64,000 bases of DNA from Chitinimonas sp036961565 (GTDB lineage: Bacteria; Pseudomonadota; Gammaproteobacteria; Burkholderiales; Chitinimonadaceae). The stretch lies in NCBI RefSeq assembly GCF_036961565.1, contig NZ_JBAMDD010000003.1, forward strand, positions 248,001-312,000, read 5' to 3'. The translations under genes were made by a program, and so were the position numbers. The notes below the pieces were generated by a model, which did no database searches, had not been told where the DNA came from, and was given only the letters and a program-made list of their open reading frames with translations. Shown piece after piece: positions 15,808 to 23,071 of the stretch; within the stretch, counting starts at the first letter, position 1, and each line of letters starts with the position of its first letter.

Positions 15808-17922
15808 ATGATGACTTCTCTTGCTGAACGCGCTGCCGAACTGCGCGCGCTACTGCATCGCTATGGCCATGAGTACTATGTGCTCGATGCCCCCAGCGTA
15901 CCCGATGCTGAGTACGATAGATTGTTCCGAGAGCTGGATGCGCTGGAGGCAGCCCACCCCGAGCTAAGGACTGCGGATACGCCGACCCAGCGTGTAGGCG
16001 GCAAGACGCTGCCGGAATTTGCCCAGGTGCGGCATGACGTACCCATGCTGTCCATCCGCACCGAGACCGACTCCGGCCCGGGGGGAGCAGAAAATTTTGA
16101 TGCCAAGGTACGGCGTGATCTGGGCCTGGCGGCCGATGCGCCGGCCGTTGCCTATGTTGCCGAATTGAAGTTCGACGGTCTGGCCATCAGCCTGCGATAC
16201 GAGGCTGGTGTCCTGGTGCGGGCAGCCACGCGTGGCGATGGCGAAACGGGAGAGGATGTCACCCAGAATATCCGCACCATAGGCCAGATACCTTTGCGCC
16301 TGGCGGGTGTGGCAGCGCCCGTGCTGGAGGTGCGTGGCGAGGTCTATATGCGGCGTGACGATTTCGACACGCTCAATGTCCGCCAGCGCGAGCGCGGTGA
16401 GAAGACCTTCGTCAATCCGCGCAATGCGGCAGCAGGCGCGGTACGCCAGCTGGATCCCCGCATCGCCGCACAGCGGCCACTCAGCTTCTTTGCCTATGGC
16501 TTGGGGCAGGTGGAAGGCTGGGCGATACCCGGCAGTCACAGCGCCATGCTGGACGCCTTGGTGGCCATGGGTATGCCGGTATGCACTGACCGCGCCATCG
16601 CAGAGGGCGCTGCAGGGTTGGTGGCTTTTCATACTGCCATTGCGGCCAAGCGAGATAGCCTGCCGTTTGATATTGATGGTGTGGTGTACAAGGTTGATGA
16701 CCGTGCCTTGCAGGCGCAGTTGGGGTTTGTCAGCCGTGAACCCCGCTGGGCCGTGGCGCACAAATACCCGGCACAGGAGATGCTGACCACGGTGGAGAGC
16801 ATAGACGTGCAGGTGGGCCGCACTGGCGCCATTACACCTGTGGCCCGCCTAGCGCCTGTATTTGTGGGTGGTGTCACGGTCACCAATGCCACCTTGCATA
16901 ATATTGATCGTATACGCCAATTGGATATCCGTGTCGGTGACACCGTGATCGTTCGCCGGGCGGGGGATGTGATCCCTGAAGTGGTCGATGTGGTATTGGA
17001 GCGCCGCCCCGTTGTTGCCGAGGCGGTGGACCTGCTGTCACCGCCCCGCGAGGTGCCGAAGTACCAGCCCTTCGAGATGCCTGCAGCTTGCCCTGTCTGT
17101 GGCTCACATGTGGCACGGGAGGAGGGGGAGGCGGCTTACCGCTGTACGGGGGGGCTGGTCTGCTCGGCGCAGCGCAAGCAGGCGCTGCTGCATTTCGCCA
17201 GCCGACGCGCCATGGATATCGAGGGTCTGGGGGACAAGCTGGTGGAGCAGTTGGTGGACGTGGGCTTGGTCCGGACACCGGCTGATTTCTACAAATTGGG
17301 CATCGTCAAGCTGGCCGAGCTCGAACGTATGGCAGAGAAGTCGGCTGCCAACCTGCTGGCTGGCATAGACAAAAGCCGCCATACCACCCTGGCCAGATTC
17401 ATCTATGCACTGGGGATACGGAATGTGGGTGAAACCACAGCCAAGGACTTGGCGCGCCACTTTGGCAAGCTGGACGCACTGCTGGATGCCGCGACACTGG
17501 ACGACCAGCCTGCTGCGCTGGCTGCCCTGCAGGCAGTACCGGATGTTGGGCCGGTGGTTGCGCAGAGCATTCGTGATTTTCTGCAGGAGAGCCATAATCG
17601 TGAGGTGGTGGAGCAACTGCGCGCTGCCGGTGTGCGCTGGGACGAGTTCGAGCCTAGCGAAAACCTGGCGACAGGCCCCTTGCTTGGCAAGACCCTGGTG
17701 ATTACGGGCACGCTACCCAGCTTGAGCCGCGATGAGGCCAAGGCGCTGATCGAGGCGGCTGGCGGCAAGGCTTCGGGTTCGGTCTCGAAGAAGACTGATT
17801 ACCTGGTGGCTGGCGAGGAGGCTGGCTCCAAGCTAGCCAAGGCGCAGGAACTTGGTGTGCCCATACTGGACGAAGCGGGTCTGCTGGCGCTGTTGTCGCA
17901 CGCAGCTACAACCGAAACATAA
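15808..17922 (+). CDS. ligA: NAD-dependent DNA ligase LigA
   Basis: Protein of 704 residues counted from 15808 (a second ATG follows directly at 15811). It joins nicked DNA using NAD. In order: the Ia NAD-binding domain with HRYGHEYYVLDAPSVPDAEYD near the start, the adenylation domain with Lys121 in the KFDG motif, the OB fold around GRTGAITPVARL, a four-Cys zinc finger (CPVCG near 428 and CTGGLVC near 447-453), helix-hairpin-helix repeats around LGIRNVGETTAKDLARHFG, and a C-terminal BRCT domain (about 625-700, LLGKTLVITGTLPSLSRDEA). All key residues are in place. It follows zipA closely and is probably cotranscribed. Confidence 0.98.
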   Translation: MMTSLAERAAELRALLHRYGHEYYVLDAPSVPDAEYDRLFRELDALEAAHPELRTADTPTQRVGGKTLPEFAQVRHDVPMLSIRTETDSGPGGAENFDAKVRRDLGLAADAPAVAYVAELKFDGLAISLRYEAGVLVRAATRGDGETGEDVTQNIRTIGQIPLRLAGVAAPVLEVRGEVYMRRDDFDTLNVRQRERGEKTFVNPRNAAAGAVRQLDPRIAAQRPLSFFAYGLGQVEGWAIPGSHSAMLDALVAMGMPVCTDRAIAEGAAGLVAFHTAIAAKRDSLPFDIDGVVYKVDDRALQAQLGFVSREPRWAVAHKYPAQEMLTTVESIDVQVGRTGAITPVARLAPVFVGGVTVTNATLHNIDRIRQLDIRVGDTVIVRRAGDVIPEVVDVVLERRPVVAEAVDLLSPPREVPKYQPFEMPAACPVCGSHVAREEGEAAYRCTGGLVCSAQRKQALLHFASRRAMDIEGLGDKLVEQLVDVGLVRTPADFYKLGIVKLAELERMAEKSAANLLAGIDKSRHTTLARFIYALGIRNVGETTAKDLARHFGKLDALLDAATLDDQPAALAALQAVPDVGPVVAQSIRDFLQESHNREVVEQLRAAGVRWDEFEPSENLATGPLLGKTLVITGTLPSLSRDEAKALIEAAGGKASGSVSKKTDYLVAGEEAGSKLAKAQELGVPILDEAGLLALLSHAATTET

Positions 17923-17944
17923 AGATTCAGGCGGATATCTCCGA

Positions 17945-18829
17945 ATGCAAAAAGTTACCAAGGCGGTCTTCCCTGTTGCCGGACTGGGCACGCGTTTTTT
18001 GCCTGCCACCAAGGCCAGCCCCAAAGAAATGCTGAATGTAGTGGACAAGCCATTGATTCAGTACGCAGTGGAGGAAGCCATCGCCGCCGGCATCACCGAG
18101 ATGATATTTGTGACGGGCCGTAACAAGCGCGCCATTGAGGACCATTTCGACAAGGCCTATGAGCTGGAGACCGAGCTGGAAGCCAAGCAAAAGCACGAGT
18201 TGCTGGAGATGGTTCGCAATATCATTCCGCGCAATGTCTGCTGCGCCTATGTGCGCCAGCCCGAGGCCTTGGGTCTGGGGCATGCCGTGCTCTGTGCCCG
18301 CCCGCTGGTGGGGGATGAGCCCTTTGCGGTGATCCTGGCCGATGACCTGATTGATGCCGCCAAGCCGGTGATGCAGCAGATGGTGGAGCTGTATGACGAC
18401 ACCCATAGCTCGGTTATTGGTGTGCAGGAGGTCGCGCGTGAAGAAACGGGCTCCTATGGCATAGTCGTGGCTGCGCCGAATGGCGGTGGCCACCTCAAGA
18501 TTTCCGGTATTGTTGAGAAACCCAAGCCAGCGGAAGCGCCTTCCACCCTGGCTGTGGTGGGGCGATACATACTGAGCCCGCGTATTTTCCGGCATCTGAT
18601 CAAGGCAAGCCCAGGCAAAGGCGGTGAAATACAGCTGACCGATGCCATTGCTGCCCTGCTGGAAGAGGAGCGGGTGTTGGCCCTGCCTTTTGAAGGGGTG
18701 CGCTACGATTGTGGTACCAAGCTTGGCTATCTACAGGCCACCCTGGCCTATGCTTCGCGCCATCCCGAAGTGGGCAAGGAATTCACCGCCTATCTGCATC
18801 AATTCTGCACTACGGGTGAGCCGCTATGA
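17945..18829 (+). CDS. galU: UTP-glucose-1-phosphate uridylyltransferase GalU
   Basis: Protein of 294 residues that makes UDP-glucose from UTP and glucose-1-phosphate. The start at 17945 (MQKVTKAVFPVAGLGTRFLP) is standard for the family; the longer frame overlaps ligA. The nucleotide-binding signature GLGTRFLPATKASPKEML is near residue 14, the QPEALGLGHAVLCA segment and the Asp pair in ILADDLID follow, and GIVEKPKP marks the sugar-binding part. It lies 22 bases after ligA and overlaps the next gene by four bases. UDP-glucose is used for surface polysaccharide and trehalose synthesis, so the gene may also feed the surface-glycan genes further right. Confidence 0.96.
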   Translation: MQKVTKAVFPVAGLGTRFLPATKASPKEMLNVVDKPLIQYAVEEAIAAGITEMIFVTGRNKRAIEDHFDKAYELETELEAKQKHELLEMVRNIIPRNVCCAYVRQPEALGLGHAVLCARPLVGDEPFAVILADDLIDAAKPVMQQMVELYDDTHSSVIGVQEVAREETGSYGIVVAAPNGGGHLKISGIVEKPKPAEAPSTLAVVGRYILSPRIFRHLIKASPGKGGEIQLTDAIAALLEEERVLALPFEGVRYDCGTKLGYLQATLAYASRHPEVGKEFTAYLHQFCTTGEPL

Positions 18830-19272
18830 AATTACGTCAGCTCAAGGCTGGGGATGATCTGGCGGAAGCTACCCGCCTGTTTGATGCTTACCGGCAGTTC
18901 TATCAGCAGCCATCTGACCAAAGCGCGGCCCGTACATGGCTGACCATGCGCCTGCAAAGCGAGCAGTCTGTTGTCTATCTGGCGGAGCTGGATGGCAAGG
19001 CGGTGGGCTTCATGCAGCTCTATCCGACCTTCTGTTCGGTGGCGCTGGCGCCCATCTGGGTGTTGTATGACCTGTACACCGCAGCCGAGGCGCGCGGCCA
19101 TGGTGTGGCTACCGCCATGCTGGAAGAGGCTCGCCGGCTGGGACGTGCCAGCGGTGCCGCTTATCTGCAGCTGTCTACCGCGCACGACAATACGGTAGCG
19201 CAGCGCGTGTACGAAGCGCATGGTTGGCAATATGATCAGGTGTTCCGCACCTACACCCTGGCGCTGGATTAA
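18826..19272 (+). CDS. GNAT-family N-acetyltransferase
   Basis: Protein of 148 residues starting at ATGA shared with the galU stop, so translation is coupled. The fold is the GNAT type: a beta strand with VVYLAELDGKAVGFMQLYP, the acetyl-CoA-binding loop in TAAEARGHGVATAMLEEARR (about 82-101), and the C-terminal NTVAQRVYEAHGWQYDQVFR, in which Asn and Tyr positions are typical of the family. The substrate is unknown and such enzymes act on small amines, peptides or proteins. Confidence 0.9.
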   Translation: MKLRQLKAGDDLAEATRLFDAYRQFYQQPSDQSAARTWLTMRLQSEQSVVYLAELDGKAVGFMQLYPTFCSVALAPIWVLYDLYTAAEARGHGVATAMLEEARRLGRASGAAYLQLSTAHDNTVAQRVYEAHGWQYDQVFRTYTLALD

Positions 19273-19410
19273 AGTCACAGGCTTGGCTGTTTGCATCATC
19301 GCCGCAGGTTTGGCACAGTGGGTATGCCTGAACGCCCACAAGCCGTGGTATTGCCCGCACTGCAAACCCGCTTACAATTAGGCTCGAACGAACAAGAAAG
19401 GGACGGGCGC

Positions 19411-20157
19411 ATGCTCGCCATCATCGGCGGAACCGGTCTTACCCGGCTCAAGAATCTCAAGATCACACACCGGCAGGTTATTCGTACACCCTATGGCGAG
19501 CCTTCTGGCGCGCTGACGTTTGGCGACATCAATGAGCATCAGGTGGTGTTCATTGCCCGGCATGGTTACGGCCATACGATACCACCGCATGAAATCAACT
19601 ACCGCGCCAATATCTGGGCGCTGGCTGAACAGAAGGTCAAGCGCGTGGTGTCGGTCTGCACAGTAGGTGGCATACGCGACGACCTACCGCCAGGTACGGT
19701 AGCGGTACCTGATCAGATCATTGATTACACCAGTGGCCGCAAGCACACCTATTTTGAAGGTGGCGACAAGCCGGTAACCCATGTGGACTTTACCGAGCCA
19801 TACAACCCCAAGTTGCGTGCGCGCATACTCAAGGCTGCCCATGCTGCTGGGCAGAAAGTGGTTGATGGTGGTGTCTATGCCGCAACGCAAGGCCCCAGGC
19901 TGGAAACAGCCGCCGAGATCAACCGCATCTGCAACGATGGTGGGCACATGGTCGGCATGACAGGCATGCCCGAGGCCGCCCTGGCCCGCGAGGCCGGCTT
20001 GCGCTATGCCACCATCGCCGTGGTCTCCAATTGGGCTGCTGGCCGTGGCAATAGCCAGCACCATGTTGATCTGGCTGCTGCCGAAGGGGTTTTTGGCGAG
20101 GCCATTGAACATGTGCACCGCATACTGGAAGCCTTGGTGAAAGTCGATGGCGATTAG
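19411..20157 (+). CDS. S-methyl-5'-thioinosine phosphorylase (MTIP), MTAP/PNP family
   Basis: Protein of 248 residues from the ATG at 19411 (MLAIIGGTGLTRLKNLKITH). It belongs to the methylthioadenosine/purine nucleoside phosphorylase family 2: phosphate-binding GGTG at 6-9, FIARHGYGHTIPPHEINYRAN (key His residues about 51-60), and GPRLETAAEINR with the GMTGMPEA substrate loop. Adenosine-specific MTAP has Asp in the base-binding loop. Here the loop reads SNWAAG with Asn207, the signature described for bacterial methylthioinosine phosphorylases. In that pathway methylthioadenosine is first deaminated to methylthioinosine. The end overlaps def by 11 bases. Confidence 0.85.
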   Translation: MLAIIGGTGLTRLKNLKITHRQVIRTPYGEPSGALTFGDINEHQVVFIARHGYGHTIPPHEINYRANIWALAEQKVKRVVSVCTVGGIRDDLPPGTVAVPDQIIDYTSGRKHTYFEGGDKPVTHVDFTEPYNPKLRARILKAAHAAGQKVVDGGVYAATQGPRLETAAEINRICNDGGHMVGMTGMPEAALAREAGLRYATIAVVSNWAAGRGNSQHHVDLAAAEGVFGEAIEHVHRILEALVKVDGD

Positions 20158-20683
20158 GCCGATAGTCAAGATGGGCAGCCCGCTGTTGTTGCAGACAGCG
20201 GAGCTGGTGATGCCGGAAGAATTTGGCTCGCCTGAGTTGGCTGCCCTGATACAGGACCTGCAGGACACCATGCAGGCCATGGATGGGGCAGGCATTGCTG
20301 CACCGCAGATAGGGGTTTCCAAGCAGTTGACCCTGTTTGGCGGCTTCAAGAGCCCGCGCTACCCGGATGCGGAAATCGTCCCGTTCACCATTCTCTGCAA
20401 CCCTATCCTCACACCCTTGGGGGAAGAGATGGTGGATGACTGGGAGGGCTGCCTTAGCGTGCCAGGCATGCGTGGCCTGGTGCCGCGCTACCAGCATTTG
20501 CGTTATCAGGGTTTTGACGAGCATGGACAGGTGATCGACCGTACGGTGGAGGGCTTTCATGCACGCGTGGTGCAGCATGAGTGCGACCATCTGTTCGGCA
20601 TGCTTTACCCCATGCGTATCAAGGACCTGCGTGACTTTGGTTTTACTGATGTGCTGATGCCAGGCTTGGCCGAGCTGGACTAG
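20147..20683 (+). CDS. def: Peptide deformylase
   Basis: Protein of 178 residues that removes the formyl group from new proteins. The three metal-site motifs are present: GAGIAAPQIG, EGCLSVPGMRG (Cys ligand) and QHECDHLFGMLYP (the HExxH pair with a third ligand). The family usually has HExDHL and here it is HECDHL, which is normal. The start overlaps the phosphorylase gene by 11 bases, so the two are translated together. This def is not next to fmt, unlike the main copy in many bacteria, so it may be a second deformylase. A strong bidirectional terminator follows. Confidence 0.95.
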   Translation: MAIRPIVKMGSPLLLQTAELVMPEEFGSPELAALIQDLQDTMQAMDGAGIAAPQIGVSKQLTLFGGFKSPRYPDAEIVPFTILCNPILTPLGEEMVDDWEGCLSVPGMRGLVPRYQHLRYQGFDEHGQVIDRTVEGFHARVVQHECDHLFGMLYPMRIKDLRDFGFTDVLMPGLAELD

Positions 20684-20703
20684 GTTTGCTGAAATAGGGC
20701 ATA

Positions 20704-20740
20704 AAACAAGCAACCCCGCTTATGGCGGGGTTGCTTGTTT
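20704..20740. terminator. Perfect bidirectional terminator between def and the DUF3617 gene
   Basis: AAACAAGCAACCCCGC (20704-20719) pairs without mismatch to GCGGGGTTGCTTGTTT (20725-20740) around a five-base loop. The stem has a GC core and ends in A/T on both sides, so it can stop transcription from def on the plus strand and from the convergent DUF3617 gene on the minus strand. Confidence 0.85.
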
Positions 20741-20759
20741 GTCCGTACTGCTGTGCCGG

Positions 20760-21230
20760 CTAACTAGCCTTCTCTGGCGGCGGGCAGGCGCCCAGGTACT
20801 TGCTCTCGTCCTTGAAGGATATCCAGCGGGTGCTGCCGGGAATGCGCTCGCCCACCAATACTTCTGAAACCAGGCTGTCGCCACTGACCTTGATATCGAT
20901 CACCCCCGGCCCAGGTGGTTCGCCCTGGCAAAGCAACTTGGCCTGGTAGCTGTTGGTGGTGATTGCCTTGTCGATAATCTTGCAACCGTTGGTCACATCG
21001 GGTCGGCCATAGCCGGTAATGGCCAGTACGCCGTCAGGGTCGCCTGGCTTGATACAGCCGTGATAGCGGACGGTTTTGGGGGGGAAGGGCATGGCGCCCA
21101 GCTCCATGGTGCGGTCCACCTGCCAAAGCCCCGGTTTGACCTGGAGTGTTTCAGCCGCCTGGGCCGCAGTCAGCCCACCTGCCAGCAGAACCATACCGGC
21201 CATGGTATTTATCTTGAGCCTATGCATCAT
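20760..21230 (-). CDS. DUF3617 family exported protein
   Basis: Protein of 156 residues from the ATG at 21230, with GGAG eight bases upstream. The first 28 residues are a signal peptide (MMHRLKINTMAGMVLLAGGL, cleavage after AQA). The mature part begins ETLQVKPGLWQVDRTMELGA, the V-K-P-G-L-W start typical of DUF3617, and contains two Cys pairs (GCIKPG, NGCKI, LLCQGE, GACPPP) likely to form disulfides. DUF3617 proteins are small periplasmic proteins of unknown function. The frame further upstream (to 21290) has no ribosome binding site and is left out. It ends at the shared terminator. Confidence 0.8.
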   Translation of the reverse strand: MMHRLKINTMAGMVLLAGGLTAAQAAETLQVKPGLWQVDRTMELGAMPFPPKTVRYHGCIKPGDPDGVLAITGYGRPDVTNGCKIIDKAITTNSYQAKLLCQGEPPGPGVIDIKVSGDSLVSEVLVGERIPGSTRWISFKDESKYLGACPPPEKAS

Positions 21231-21297
21231 GACGCGAACTCCATACTGTTGTGTGGCCTTGCCATCCTGTTGATTGCACAGGCCAGACAAGGTTCCC

Positions 21298-21840
21298 TTA
21301 TTTGACGGCTAGCGCCCAGAGATCGTAGCCCTCGCCATGACGTACCGAGACTTCGCTGAAACCGGTATTCAACAGATGTTGCCCCAACGTCTTGGCGGTG
21401 AAGGCTGTGCGATGCGCCATGAAGAGGTTGCCGGCGGCCATGGAGCTACGCAGGCCGTACATCATGTCTATTGGGCATATGGGGCCGGCGGGGGAGATAT
21501 AGGCGGTGTCTTCCAGCCTGTCTGCCGCCACCAGCTGTGCCACGGCTTGTATATCGGGCAGGGTGATCAGGGCAAAGCCACCTGGTTTGAGTACGCGGCG
21601 GAATTCGGACAGGGCCACGGGTACTTCGTGCGGATAGAGGTGCTCGACATTGTGTGACGAGAATATGGCATCGAAGCCCCCATCCTCGACCGAGGACATG
21701 TCGGTCATGGTGCCGATGAGGTCCGGCTTGACGTTGGGGTCGATGTCGAAGCGGATTTCCTGCCAATCGCCGAAACGGAAGATGGGGTGGACGCGCAGCG
21801 GATGGTAGTCGCCGCAACCTACATGGAGGACTTTACGCAT
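21298..21840 (-). CDS. Class I SAM-dependent methyltransferase of the glycosylation island
   Basis: Protein of 180 residues. Motif I is VLHVGCGDYH at residues 4-13, the acidic end of strand 2 is in RFDIDPNVKPDLIG, and FDAIFSSHNVEHLYPHEVPVAL has the post-II motif; LSEFRRVLKPGGFALITLPD is the classical methyltransferase 11 signature. It is probably a sugar or lipid-linked glycan O-methyltransferase given its place: it is the last gene of the minus-strand group after the TPR protein, 39 bases away. The substrate cannot be named. It lies just beyond the DUF3617 gene, which marks the left end of the island. Confidence 0.85.
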   Translation of the reverse strand: MRKVLHVGCGDYHPLRVHPIFRFGDWQEIRFDIDPNVKPDLIGTMTDMSSVEDGGFDAIFSSHNVEHLYPHEVPVALSEFRRVLKPGGFALITLPDIQAVAQLVAADRLEDTAYISPAGPICPIDMMYGLRSSMAAGNLFMAHRTAFTAKTLGQHLLNTGFSEVSVRHGEGYDLWALAVK

Positions 21841-21879
21841 GGTTTATTCCTGTGTGAACGGGCTGCATGCCTAGGCAAT

Positions 21880-22887
21880 TCAGGCGGCTGGATGAGCTGT
21901 CTGCAGGGTTTCAAGTGCCGCAAGCGCATCGGGGTGGTCTGGGTGCAGTTGCAAACTGCGCTGCAGATCACTGACAGCACTTGCTGTCTGGCCCAGCTTG
22001 GCGCGCGACACGCCACGCATGCGATAGGCATCGGCCAGCTCGGGCACCAGGGCAATGGCTTCGCTGAAAGCGGCTACTGCATCGGCGTGCCTGTCCAGAT
22101 CGGCAAGTACGATGCCGAAATTCATGGTGGCGTTCAGCGTAGCCTCCATATTTGAGCCAGGTTGGCGACGTAGCTGCTCAAAGCAGGCCAGCGCCAGCTC
22201 ATTGGCTTTGAAGGCCCGTGCCTGATTGGCAAGCCGGCCCAGCACTTCCGGGTCACCGTTCACCATGCTGACCAGCGTTTGCAGATGATCCAGTGCGGCG
22301 GCATGCTGGCCTGCCAAGCTGATGGCAACTATTTGTTGCACCCTGAGTGCAAGCTGGTCGGGCCAGCGTGCGACGGCGGTATCGAGGCGAGCGTGGGCGG
22401 CATGTGCTTCGCCTTGGGCCAGCAGGGCGCCGGCCAGCATGACCCACCATTCAACCGGCGCTTCATCGATGCCATCGACCATGGGCTCGAGCAAGGCGCG
22501 GACGCGGGCCTGGTCGCCTAGGCTGGCGCACACATTGGCCAGGTTGGCATTGATGGCAGGGTCGCTGGGTTCCAGTGCCAATGCCTGCTCCAGTGCCTGT
22601 CGCGCATTGTGCAGCATGCCGCTGGCGCGCAGGCCCAGGCCGAAGCTGTTCAGCGTCCGGGCGTCATTGGGTTCGCGCAGCAGGCTGACGCGCAAGAAGG
22701 CAACGGCTTCTTCATAGCGTTCCAGCATCAGTTGCACCATGCCCATCAAGGCCAGCGCCCTGGCATCCAACGGTGATTCGGCCAGCCTGGCCTGCAAGCC
22801 TGTGGCTGCCAGCCCCAGATTGCCCGCCTGCATGAGTGCAGTGGCTTCTTTCTCCCAGTTTTCGGCGCTCTCTTGCGTTGAAACCAT
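21880..22887 (-). CDS. TPR-repeat protein of the glycosylation island
   Basis: Protein of 335 residues; the ATG at 22887 is preceded by GGGAGAG. About eight tetratricopeptide repeats cover most of the length, for example SPLDARALALMGMVQLMLER followed by EEAVAFLRVSLLREP, and PDHPDALAALETLQ at the end. There is no signal peptide and no catalytic domain. Such repeats bind other proteins. It is placed between the OGT-type glycosyltransferase (upstream) and the methyltransferase (downstream), so it may present the acceptor protein to the modifying enzymes. A similar TPR-only gene sits on the other side of the divergent promoter region. Confidence 0.85.
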   Translation of the reverse strand: MVSTQESAENWEKEATALMQAGNLGLAATGLQARLAESPLDARALALMGMVQLMLERYEEAVAFLRVSLLREPNDARTLNSFGLGLRASGMLHNARQALEQALALEPSDPAINANLANVCASLGDQARVRALLEPMVDGIDEAPVEWWVMLAGALLAQGEAHAAHARLDTAVARWPDQLALRVQQIVAISLAGQHAAALDHLQTLVSMVNGDPEVLGRLANQARAFKANELALACFEQLRRQPGSNMEATLNATMNFGIVLADLDRHADAVAAFSEAIALVPELADAYRMRGVSRAKLGQTASAVSDLQRSLQLHPDHPDALAALETLQTAHPAA

Positions 22888-23071
22888 TGTCTCTCCCTTT
22901 TTGGTTTTGACTGATTGCATCGGGCGTTGAAGCCTGCCGGCAGCCTCGACTCCTGATCGAGACCGGATGCGAGTGAGAAATTTCGGCGCAGCCTATGAAG
23001 GTATAGGTGAGAAGAAATTTTTCGCGCGCAGCGCCGTGTCGGGACGAAAGCGAGGTGTCCAGCAGTTTCCT

